From contig CAYMRX010000003.1 in assembly GCA_964393035.1 (NCBI GenBank), positions 124,001-188,000 on the forward strand: a stretch of DNA of 64,000 bases, given 5' to 3'. A program made the position numbers and the translations under genes. This DNA is from Tabrizicola_A sp964393035. GTDB taxonomy: Bacteria > Pseudomonadota > Alphaproteobacteria > Rhodobacterales > Rhodobacteraceae. The notes under the pieces were generated by a model. It was not told the origin of the DNA, ran no database searches, and saw only the letters and a program-made list of their open reading frames with translations. Shown here one piece after another: positions 46,133 to 53,374 of the stretch (position 1 is the first letter of the stretch; the number at the start of each line of letters is the position of its first letter).

Positions 46133-47166
46133 AATTCTCGCTTTTCATCCACATGGAGCGGGTGAACGCGGCCGACAAGGAACCGCAGCTTTATCAGGAA
46201 ATGCTCGATCTGTGTCAGATCGCCGACGAGGGCGGCATGTGCGCCATCTGGACGGGCGAACACCACGGGATGAGTTTTACCATCGCGCCGAATCCGTTCC
46301 TGAACCTTGTTGACCTTGCCCGGCGGACGAAAAACGTGCGGCTTGGCACCGGCACGGTGATTGCCCCCTTCTGGCACCCGATCAAGCTGGCCGGCGAGGC
46401 GGCGATGGCCGATATCATCATGGATGGCCGGTTGGAGCTGGGCATTGCCCGTGGCGCCTATTCCTTTGAATATGAACGCGTCATGCCGGGGCTTGATGCT
46501 TGGGGCGCGGGCGGGCGGATGCGCGAGTTGATCCCGGCGATCAAGGGGCTTTGGGCCGGTGATTACACCCATGATGGCGAATACTGGCAGTTCCCGAAAA
46601 CCACCTCGGCCCCGAAACCGCTGCAACAGCCAACCCCGCCGATCTGGGTGGCGGCACGCGACCCGAACAGCCATGACTTCGCCGTCTCGCAAGGCTGCAA
46701 CGTGCAGGTGACGCCCCTACACCAGCCGCATGACGAGGTCGTCAGCCTGATGGACCGCTTCAACACCGCCTGCGCCGCCCATCCCGAGGTGGCACGCCCC
46801 AAGATCATGATCTTGCAGCATGGTTATGTGGCCAAAGACGCCGCCGATGCCGAAAAGGCCGCCGAGGAGTTGAACGCCTTCTACTGCTACTTTGGCGCTT
46901 GGTTCCTGAACAAACGCCCGATCAACCAAGGTCTGATCGAACCGCTGACGGCCGAAGAAATCGCGGCGCATCCGTTCTATACGCCAAAGGCAATGCGGGA
47001 AAATCTGCTGATCGGTGACGCGGCCGAAGTCATTGAAAAACTGAAGAAGATCGAAGCCTTGGGCTATGACGAATTCTCGCTCTGGATCGATTCCGGCATG
47101 TCGTTCGAACGCAAGCGCGACAGCCTGAAACGCTTTATCGAAGACGTCATGCCCGCTTTCGCCTGA
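46129..47166 (+). CDS. Luciferase-like flavin-dependent monooxygenase (LLM class)
   Basis: A 345-residue TIM-barrel monooxygenase. FSLFIHMERVNAADKEPQLYQEML starts the barrel, then GMCAIWTGEHHG, TKNVRLGTGTVIAPFWHPIKLAGEAAMADIIMDGRLELGIARG and a C-terminal region YDEFSLWIDSGMSF. With the flavin reductase directly upstream this makes a two-component oxygenase that inserts oxygen using reduced FMN. The substrate is unknown. Confidence 0.85.
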   Translation: MKFSLFIHMERVNAADKEPQLYQEMLDLCQIADEGGMCAIWTGEHHGMSFTIAPNPFLNLVDLARRTKNVRLGTGTVIAPFWHPIKLAGEAAMADIIMDGRLELGIARGAYSFEYERVMPGLDAWGAGGRMRELIPAIKGLWAGDYTHDGEYWQFPKTTSAPKPLQQPTPPIWVAARDPNSHDFAVSQGCNVQVTPLHQPHDEVVSLMDRFNTACAAHPEVARPKIMILQHGYVAKDAADAEKAAEELNAFYCYFGAWFLNKRPINQGLIEPLTAEEIAAHPFYTPKAMRENLLIGDAAEVIEKLKKIEALGYDEFSLWIDSGMSFERKRDSLKRFIEDVMPAFA

Positions 47167-47173
47167 GGATAAA

Positions 47174-48637
47174 ATGGACCGCTTCCAGCACTATATCGAC
47201 GGCCAGTTCGAAACCGGCACCGCGCATTTCCCCAGCCTTGACCCGGCCACCGGGCAGGCTTGGGCCGAAATGCCCGATGCCTCGGCCGCCGATGTGAACC
47301 GTGCCGTGGAAGCGGCCCATCGCGCCTTTCTGGGCCGCGCATGGTCGGGGCTGACCGCCTCGGCCCGTGGCAAACTTCTCTACAAACTTGCCGATCTGGT
47401 GCAGGCCGCTGCCCCGCGGCTGGCGGCACTGGAAACCCGCGACACCGGCAAGATCATCCGCGAAACCTCGGCCCAGATCGCCTATGTTGCCGAATATTAC
47501 CGCTATTACGCGGGCCTTGCCGACAAGATCGAAGGCGCGCATCTGCCGATCGACAAGCCCGATATGGAGGTCTGGCTGCGCCGCGAACCCGTGGGCGTGG
47601 TGGCAGCCATCGTGCCGTGGAACAGCCAGCTTTTCCTGTCCGCCGTCAAAGTCGGCCCGGCGCTTGCCGCGGGCTGCACCGTGGTTCTGAAGGCCAGCGA
47701 GGACGGCCCCGCGCCGCTGTTGGAATTTGCCAAACTGGTGCATGAGGCGGGCTTTCCGCCCGGCGTTGTCAACGTGCTGACCGGCGGGCCAGAGGCGGGC
47801 AAGGCCCTGACCACCCACCCCAAGGTCGCCCATATCGCCTTTACCGGCGGGCCAGAAACCGCCCGGCATATCGTGCGGGCCAGCGCGGAAAACCTGTCGA
47901 AAACCTCGCTGGAACTGGGCGGCAAATCGCCCTTCATCGTGTTTGAGGATGCCGACCTTGAAAGCGCCGCCAATGCGCAGGTTGCCGGCATTTTTGCCGC
48001 CACCGGGCAAAGCTGTGTCGCCGGTTCCCGCCATCTGGTGCAGCGCAGCGTCAAGGACCAGATGCTGGCCAGCCTGAAAGCCAAGGCAGAGGCCGTCGCC
48101 ATCGGCCTGCCTGATCAGATGACCACCGAAGTCGGCCCGCTCTGTACCAACCGCCAGCGGATGCGGATTCAGGCGCTGGTCGATGCGTCGGTTGCAGCCG
48201 GGGCGCGGCTTGTCACGGGCGGCGTCACGCCGCAGGGGCCCGGCTTTTACTATCCCCCGACCATCCTTGATTGCACCGACGCCCCTCAGGCGCCCTGCGT
48301 CACCGAGGAGTGTTTTGGCCCGGTTTTGTCGGTTGTCGCTTTCGATACAGAGGAGGAGGCGCTGCACCTCGCCAATGACACCTCTTATGGTTTGGCCTCT
48401 GGGGTCTTCACCCGGTCACTGACTCGCGCCCACCGGATGATTCGCGGAATACGCGCGGGAATCGTCTGGGTGAACACCTATCGGGCGGTTTCGCCCATCG
48501 CGCCCTTTGGTGGACACGGCCTCTCCGGTCACGGCCGCGAGGGCGGTATGGCCGCGGCACTGGATTACACCACGGTCAAGACCGTCTGGCTGCGCACATC
48601 GGATGACCCGATTCCCGATCCCTTCGTGATGCGCTAA
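47174..48637 (+). CDS. Aldehyde dehydrogenase
   Basis: A 487-residue NAD(P)-dependent dehydrogenase. The catalytic cysteine is Cys281 in GQSCVAGSR and the general base is in LELGGKSPF; FTGGPETARHI and PWNSQLFLSAVKVGPALAAG are the cofactor and fold signatures. GAGGAT precedes the ATG. As the last gene of the operon it would oxidise the aldehyde formed by the preceding steps. Its stop overlaps the opposing yggS stop. Confidence 0.88.
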   Translation: MDRFQHYIDGQFETGTAHFPSLDPATGQAWAEMPDASAADVNRAVEAAHRAFLGRAWSGLTASARGKLLYKLADLVQAAAPRLAALETRDTGKIIRETSAQIAYVAEYYRYYAGLADKIEGAHLPIDKPDMEVWLRREPVGVVAAIVPWNSQLFLSAVKVGPALAAGCTVVLKASEDGPAPLLEFAKLVHEAGFPPGVVNVLTGGPEAGKALTTHPKVAHIAFTGGPETARHIVRASAENLSKTSLELGGKSPFIVFEDADLESAANAQVAGIFAATGQSCVAGSRHLVQRSVKDQMLASLKAKAEAVAIGLPDQMTTEVGPLCTNRQRMRIQALVDASVAAGARLVTGGVTPQGPGFYYPPTILDCTDAPQAPCVTEECFGPVLSVVAFDTEEEALHLANDTSYGLASGVFTRSLTRAHRMIRGIRAGIVWVNTYRAVSPIAPFGGHGLSGHGREGGMAAALDYTTVKTVWLRTSDDPIPDPFVMR

Positions 48638-49287
48638 ACGTAGGCCCGCAGACCGAAGATCGCAGAGCCGACACGCACATGGGTCGCCCCGTGGGCGATG
48701 GCCATCTCGAAATCGCTGCTCATGCCCATCGAAAGGCCCGTCAGCCCATTCTGCGCCGCCATTTTGGCCAGCATCGCGAAATGCGGGGCCGGATCCTCGC
48801 CTTCGGGCGGGATGCACATCAGGCCGCGGATGGGCACATCCATAGCGCGGGCCGATGCGATGAACGGGTCCAGAGCGGCTGGCAGGACCCCGGCCTTCTG
48901 CGGCTCCTCTCCGGTATTGACCTGAACGTAGAGATCGGGGCAGCGGCCCCGTTCTTGCGCCAACCGGGCCAGCTTTTCGGTCAGGGACGGGCGATCCACC
49001 GAATGGATGGCGTCAAATAGCTCAACCGCCAGCTTGGCCTTGTTGGTCTGCAAGGGGCCGATCATATGCACGGACACCCCGGAAAACCGCTCCCGCAGGT
49101 CGGGCCACTTGGCTCCCGCCTCTTGCACGTAATTCTCACCAAACAGCCGGTGCCCCGCCTCCAGCACCACCACCACCCGCTCCAAGGGCTGCACCTTTGA
49201 CACGGCAATCAACTGCACAGAGCCGGGCGCGCGACCGTTCGCGGCCTCTGCATCACGGATGCGGTGGGTGATTTCGGCAAGCGACAT
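48634..49287 (-). CDS. PLP homeostasis protein YggS family
   Basis: A 217-residue fold-type III PLP protein with no known enzymatic activity; it keeps pyridoxal phosphate in balance. PLP lysine region LIAVSKVQP, FGENYVQEAGAKW, HMIGPLQTNKAK, VQVNTGEEPQKAG, LSMGMSSDFEMAIAHGATHVRVGSAIFG. CAGGAGG precedes the ATG at 49287. The 155 bp between it and the repeat at 49448 hold no gene or porin-like start. Confidence 0.93.
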   Translation of the reverse strand: MSLAEITHRIRDAEAANGRAPGSVQLIAVSKVQPLERVVVVLEAGHRLFGENYVQEAGAKWPDLRERFSGVSVHMIGPLQTNKAKLAVELFDAIHSVDRPSLTEKLARLAQERGRCPDLYVQVNTGEEPQKAGVLPAALDPFIASARAMDVPIRGLMCIPPEGEDPAPHFAMLAKMAAQNGLTGLSMGMSSDFEMAIAHGATHVRVGSAIFGLRAYV

Positions 49288-49447
49288 GGCGATCCTCCTG
49301 CCCAAATCAGGACCATATTGGCGCAAGAAAGGAAAGAGGCAGCGGTTTGCGGCAACAGGCGCGGAATTTCCCTTGTTTTGTTAGGAATTTTTGCATCAAA
49401 CGGCCTTGAGCAGGAGTAGCAACTTGCCGTTTGCGCTGAAATCAAAG

Positions 49448-49490
49448 TCTTCTCGCGACTACTGCCCTGGCTCTGTCGGCTGGCGTCGCT
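49448..49490 (+). repeat. Left 43-bp inverted repeat (IR-L)
   Basis: Starts TCTTCTCGCGACTACTGCCC and ends GGCGTCGCT. It is identical base for base to the reverse strand at 52490-52448. Inside is an imperfect dyad: GCGAC at 49455 with GTCGC ending at 49489, sharing a centre with GCC/GGC, 9 of 12 arm positions matching, as expected for recombinase-binding arms. Confidence 0.85.
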
Positions 49491-50321
49491 GCCGCTGACG
49501 TTGCTGTTTCGGGCAACGCTCGCATGGGTCTACAATACGACAGCGCGACGGACGACGCCACGATCGAAAAGCGCATGACGGTTGATATCGTCGGCACCAC
49601 CGAATCGTCGTCGGGCATCACTTTCGGTGCCAAACTGCGCATTCGCTCGAACGAAGACGCTGCTTCTACGTTGAACGGCGCTCGTGTCTTCCTGCAAACC
49701 AATGGCTTCGAACTGGCCATGGGCAATATCAACGGCGCGATCGACTCGATGCCGGGCATCTACAACTCGGAAGTCGGTCTGACCGCTCTGGCTGACGCTG
49801 GCGTTGTCGTCAACACCGTTGCGCACGGTTTCGTCTACGACGGCTACTCGTCGGGCGGCATTGGTGCCGAAGGCATTGAAGCCATCTACGCCGCTGGTGC
49901 CTTCACCGGCCACGTGTCCTACTCGGAACCGACCCTGTCGGGTGGCGCTTCGGCCCAGAAGCGTGCGGCTGCCTACGGCGCTTACACCTTCAACGACTGG
50001 ACCGTTGCGATCGGCGCCCAGAAGTCGTCGGTCTCGACCGAAGATCTGGTCGTTCTGACCGTCGGCGGCAAAGTTGGTGACTATGGCGTTGGCTTCGCGG
50101 CTGCTGACAATGACGGCACCACCAAAATCGCCCTGAACGGCTCGGCCACTTTCGGCGCGACCACCGTGAACGGCTTCGTTGCTGACGACGAGTCGGGCAC
50201 CGACACCGCTCTGGGTCTGGGCGTGTCCTACGACCTCGGCGGCGCTGCTGTCGTCGGCGGCATCGAGCATGATGCGCTTGGTGTGAACCGCGCTGACCTC
50301 GGCGTGTCGTTCTCGTTCTAA
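49449..50321 (+). CDS. Porin A: complete mature porin but no start codon (silent cassette)
   Basis: The frame encodes LLATTALALSAGVAAADVAVSGNARMGLQYD and a 16-strand-type alphaproteobacterial porin ending NRADLGVSFSF. An in-frame TGA at 49437-49439 precedes it, with no ATG, GTG or TTG between. The first ATG (49524) is inside the mature protein and would skip the signal peptide. The rest of the frame is intact, with codon use typical of highly expressed genes, so this is not a decayed copy. A strong terminator follows. Expression would require joining to another start, as inversion would give. Confidence 0.8.
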   Translation, partial: LLATTALALSAGVAAADVAVSGNARMGLQYDSATDDATIEKRMTVDIVGTTESSSGITFGAKLRIRSNEDAASTLNGARVFLQTNGFELAMGNINGAIDSMPGIYNSEVGLTALADAGVVVNTVAHGFVYDGYSSGGIGAEGIEAIYAAGAFTGHVSYSEPTLSGGASAQKRAAAYGAYTFNDWTVAIGAQKSSVSTEDLVVLTVGGKVGDYGVGFAAADNDGTTKIALNGSATFGATTVNGFVADDESGTDTALGLGVSYDLGGAAVVGGIEHDALGVNRADLGVSFSF

Positions 50322-50342
50322 TCCGAACGAAACCACATAAGG

Positions 50343-50374
50343 AAAAGGCGGCCCTCGGGCCGCCTTTTTCTTTT
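50343..50374. terminator. Strong terminator after porin A
   Basis: AAAAGGCGGCCC pairs with GGGCCGCCTTTT around a short loop, followed by TTTTTCTTTT. The A run on the other side lets it also end the opposing recombinase transcript. Confidence 0.88.
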
Positions 50375-50444
50375 GGTCAGATTGAATGTTGAGAAAGCAA
50401 AGACGGGTTATTTACCTTGCCGTCCTTGCTTTCCCGTTTGCTGA

Positions 50445-51398
50445 TCAATCAACCAGCCCGGCGATGATTTCCACGCGATCCGCCAGGGTGTTTGGCATCA
50501 AATGGGCATAACGCTCGGTCATTGAGATATGGAAATGCCCCAGAAGCTTTTGCACCTCATAAAGGCTTGCACCTTTATTGATGAGGATGCTGGCATAGGT
50601 GTGGCGAAGATCATGGATGCGCACATTGGGCAGCCCGGCGTGCTGCCGAATTCGCTCCCAAGACGAGAAGAAGCAATTATAGGGCCTGCGGAAGCGCGGG
50701 TTTTGGAAGATGTAGTCGTCCTGCTTTGTGCCGATATGGAACATTTCATTCCGCGGGCGAATCTCATGCAGCAGATCGACGGCCGCGCCGCTTAAAACAA
50801 TCCGACGCGCACGGCCGTTCTTACTGACAGGCACCGTCCAGATCCTTGTATGCAGGTCAATGTCACGCCAACGCGCCAGCCGCGCCTCTCCGCTGCGTGC
50901 GCCGGTCAGAATCAGCAGTTTCAGGATGTGGAACATGAAGGGATGTTGATCCTGCTCGGCCGATTTTAAGACAGAGGCAATCTCATTTACTGATAAAAAC
51001 CGCTGCTTATAATCACCAAGCGGCAATCTTTTTATCGAAAGATTTTCAAATGCGCGCTGATCGATATAACCCCAGCGACGTGCGAGATTTAATAATCTGT
51101 TGATAAGGAAGATGTGCTTATTGATTGTGCCGGCTTTATAGCCAAGTTTGATCTGTTCGCGCACCCAACCGTCCAGAACAGCGTTGTCGATCTCGTCAAA
51201 ATGATACTTGCCGAGAGAGCGGCGCATGTGCTTGTCAAACGTCTGCTTGACGGTTTTTGGCCGTTTTCGCGTGGATTCTGCGTGTGGGTAGTAGTTTTCG
51301 TCGAAAAACTGGCCAAAATTGAGGTTTTGCTTGCTGACAAGGACATTGGAAACAGCCCTGTCCATGCCCGGATTCATAAGCTTTGAAAGCAGCCCCAT
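50445..51398 (-). CDS. Tyrosine recombinase (integrase family)
   Basis: A 317-residue recombinase. The N-terminal half has a SAM-like core-binding domain (LNFGQFFDENYYPHAEST ... GTINKHIFLINRLLNLARRWG). The catalytic set is complete: Arg168 (TGARSGEA), Lys193 (SKNGRARR), His262 and Arg265 (HDLRH), His288 (LGHFH) and Tyr297 (TERYAHL). Unlike its neighbours it is AT-rich with different codon use, pointing to transfer. It stands alone between two porins with no phage, conjugation or excisionase genes, which suits an inversion enzyme more than an element integrase. The ribosome binding site is weak. Confidence 0.88.
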   Translation of the reverse strand: MGLLSKLMNPGMDRAVSNVLVSKQNLNFGQFFDENYYPHAESTRKRPKTVKQTFDKHMRRSLGKYHFDEIDNAVLDGWVREQIKLGYKAGTINKHIFLINRLLNLARRWGYIDQRAFENLSIKRLPLGDYKQRFLSVNEIASVLKSAEQDQHPFMFHILKLLILTGARSGEARLARWRDIDLHTRIWTVPVSKNGRARRIVLSGAAVDLLHEIRPRNEMFHIGTKQDDYIFQNPRFRRPYNCFFSSWERIRQHAGLPNVRIHDLRHTYASILINKGASLYEVQKLLGHFHISMTERYAHLMPNTLADRVEIIAGLVD

Positions 51399-51425
51399 GT
51401 TGGTATCCCAAACCCTTTCTCGCGA

Positions 51426-51460
51426 TTTTAAGGGGGGAAAATACCTTTAAGCCCTTAAAA
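51426..51460. promoter_or_regulatory. 9-bp inverted repeat upstream of the recombinase
   Basis: TTTTAAGGG and CCCTTAAAA flank 17 bases, 28 bases upstream of the recombinase start in an AT-rich patch. It may be the recombinase promoter region or a site that controls it. Confidence 0.4.
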
Positions 51461-51537
51461 CGCAATAAATTGATTAAGTTGCAAATTGTCCGGCCGCCCT
51501 TTAAAATATCGGCCCTTTGCCGAAAGGCGTTATGCGA

Positions 51538-51561
51538 AAAGAGCGGGCTGGCCCGCTCTTT
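51538..51561. terminator. Strong terminator after porin B
   Basis: AAAGAGCGGGC and GCCCGCTCTTT form a perfect 11-bp stem with a two-base loop. It is 28 bases past the porin B stop on the minus strand and separates porin B from the recombinase. Confidence 0.82.
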
Positions 51562-51589
51562 CCAGTTGTCTCAAACCGTCTCGCTCAGA

Positions 51590-52501
51590 TTAGAACGAGA
51601 AGGACACGCCCAGGTCGGCACGGTTGTTTCCGGTATCGGTCCGAGCAACACCGCCGACGAGCGAAGCGCCGCCGAGATCGTGGCTCACACCCAGACCCAT
51701 CGGGTTATCGGTGGCACCAGTGCTTTCGTCATCAGCCACATAGACAGAAACGCTGGTAGCACCGAAGGTTGCCGAGCCGCTCAGAGCGATCTTCGTCACA
51801 CCATCGTTATCAGCAGCAGCGATGCCGACGCCGAAGTCACCCACTTTACCGCTGACGGTAACGATGGTTTTGTCGTTGGTGTTAACCGACGCGTCCTGCG
51901 CACCAAGAGCAACGGTCCAGTCGCCCATGGTGTAGGCAATGTAGCCCGCGGTCTTTTTAGCGGTGGTCGTCAAGCCCGAAAGCTGATCCGAGCTGTAGGA
52001 CAAGTGACCCGAGAACGCACCAGCGGAGTAGGTCGCCTCGACGCCTTCAACGCCGTTGCCCGAGGACGTGTAGGAGTCCCAAGCCCAGTCGCCTTTGGTC
52101 ACGGTGTTCGTGACCAGACCGTCCCAGCCGAGACCGGTCAGACCGGCGGAAGCCGAATAGAGGCCAGGCATCGAGTCGATCGCGCCATAGATGTTACCGG
52201 CGGCAACTTCAATGTTGCCCGACTTCAAAAAGACGCGAGCGCCCGAGTTGACAGTGCTGGCAGTGGTGCTTTCGTTATCACGCAGGTTCATCGCGGCACC
52301 GAGGGCGATACCCGACGACGTTTCAGTGCTGCCAGAAATGTTGAGCGTGAAACGCTTTTCAAGCGTCGTCTTGTCAACACCAGTGGACGGCGCCGAGTTA
52401 TACTGCAGGCCCATACGGGCGTTACCCGAGAGGCTTACTTCAGCGGAAGCGACGCCAGCCGACAGAGCCAGGGCAGTAGTCGCGAGAAGAACCTTTTTCA
52501 T
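51590..52501 (-). CDS. Porin B: expressed form, with start and signal peptide
   Basis: A 303-residue outer-membrane porin. MKKVLLATTALALSAGVASA is a signal peptide with AxA cleavage, then EVSLSGNARMGLQYN begins the barrel, with GAIDSMPGLYSASAG (eyelet loop) and the terminal NRADLGVSFSF with final phenylalanine. AAAGAGGGAAAACG supplies the ribosome binding site. It is similar to porin A throughout but differs in loops (for example the DKTTLEKRF and WAWDSYTSSG regions). Its first 11 bases of coding sequence lie outside the repeat at 52448-52490. Confidence 0.9.
   Translation of the reverse strand: MKKVLLATTALALSAGVASAEVSLSGNARMGLQYNSAPSTGVDKTTLEKRFTLNISGSTETSSGIALGAAMNLRDNESTTASTVNSGARVFLKSGNIEVAAGNIYGAIDSMPGLYSASAGLTGLGWDGLVTNTVTKGDWAWDSYTSSGNGVEGVEATYSAGAFSGHLSYSSDQLSGLTTTAKKTAGYIAYTMGDWTVALGAQDASVNTNDKTIVTVSGKVGDFGVGIAAADNDGVTKIALSGSATFGATSVSVYVADDESTGATDNPMGLGVSHDLGGASLVGGVARTDTGNNRADLGVSFSF
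52448..52490 (-). repeat. Right 43-bp inverted repeat (IR-R)
   Basis: The same 43 bases as IR-L, read on the minus strand within porin B's signal peptide. Upstream, the sequence is ATGAAAAAGGT; in IR-L it is CTGAAATCAAAG. Identity ends at the next base on the other side (GCT then TCC versus GCC). Confidence 0.85.
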
Positions 52502-52802
52502 CGTTTTCCCTCTTTTGTCAAAGGTGCGGCCCAACTCGGGAGAGTCCAAATTGGGTATGAAGCATATCTCGCCGCTTGGGGCCGCGATTGCAATGCGGAC
52601 GAACTGTTGACTGGGAAGAACCAGAATGATGGTGCAGCAATGTCACAGTCTGCTCTGCCGCAGGTTTTGCCATCCCCTGTCTGCGACCTCCTGCTTCTCT
52701 TATAGCAAGTTGCGGTGCCTGCCTTGCGCTCGCGGTGAAAAGCCTTGTTCCACCCCGTCCCCTCGGCTAGACAACAAGGCAAGATCGTCACCGGGGGTCC
52801 GA
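52502..52802. other. Divergent intergenic region with the porin promoter
   Basis: About 300 bp between porin B (minus) and the DUF3576 gene (plus). It holds porin B's ribosome binding site at 52505-52515 and probably its promoter. I see no confident -35/-10 pair, no ORF with a credible start, and no repeat. Confidence 0.5.
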
Positions 52803-53312
52803 ATGACCGTGCAACGCCTTGTCCGCAACGCTTTTCTTGTCCTCATGCTGGCAAGCCTGTCGGCCTGCGGCGGCTTTGGCAGCGGCATCTTCGGCAAGGG
52901 CGGCAAGGCCAATGTCCAGAACGAAGACGCTTTCTTGTCCAGTGAACAGCGCCGCAACAAGGCGCGCTCCACCAGCCTGCGCAGCCTTCTTAGTGGTGGG
53001 GCCGATGCCAACACCACGCTGGAGGTCAACCGTTACATCTGGGCGGCCAGCCTTGAGGTGCTGAACTTCCTGCCCATCGAATCGGTCGACCCGTTTTCCG
53101 GCGTAATCGTCACGGGTTACGGCACACCGCCCGGTGGCGGCCGCGCCTATCGCGCTACGGTGCTGGTGCAAGACCCCGCACTGGACGCCCGCAGCCTGAA
53201 GCTGTCGCTGCAATCCAAAGGTGGCGCGGTTGACCCGGCCACGGTGCGCGCGGTGGAAGATGCGATCCTGACCCGCGCACGCCAGTTGCGCGTGCAAGAC
53301 GGCAAGCTTTAA
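52803..53312 (+). CDS. DUF3576 lipoprotein
   Basis: A 169-residue lipoprotein. The lipobox is LSAC with Cys22, preceded by a hydrophobic signal. The mature part shows VNRYIWAASLEVLNFLPIESVDPFSGVIVTGYGTPPGG, the DUF3576 hallmark. It should sit in the outer or inner membrane facing the periplasm. The function is unknown. The ATG at 52803 is chosen for the signal; the upstream frame extension is not signal-like. Confidence 0.85.
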   Translation: MTVQRLVRNAFLVLMLASLSACGGFGSGIFGKGGKANVQNEDAFLSSEQRRNKARSTSLRSLLSGGADANTTLEVNRYIWAASLEVLNFLPIESVDPFSGVIVTGYGTPPGGGRAYRATVLVQDPALDARSLKLSLQSKGGAVDPATVRAVEDAILTRARQLRVQDGKL

Positions 53313-53374
53313 CCGCACTGGACCTTTGGCCCCCCGGCGGTGTAATCCCGCCGGGCACAGCCAAGAGGTCCATG

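Larger units (their letters stand above)
49448..52490. other. Putative invertible porin switch (about 3 kb)
   Basis: The segment is bounded by a 43-bp exact inverted repeat lying within the signal-peptide codons of two opposed porin genes. Inside are porin A (no start codon), a terminator, an intact tyrosine recombinase, a second terminator, and porin B up to its signal peptide. Porin B's start codon, ribosome binding site and presumed promoter lie just outside on the right. Inversion would put porin A in frame behind that start and strand porin B on the left, where no start is present. The recombinase is the obvious agent. No direct repeats or tRNA mark an ordinary integrated element. Confidence 0.7.

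Noticed and set aside
49524..50321. The ATG at 49524 as the true start of porin A
   Set aside because: It corresponds to the methionine in NARMGLQY inside the mature porin. Starting there would remove the signal peptide and first strand, and no ribosome binding site precedes it.
49448..52490. An ordinary integrated phage or genomic island
   Set aside because: The flanking repeats are inverted, not direct, there is no tRNA at the ends, and the content is two porins and one recombinase, not mobile-element genes.
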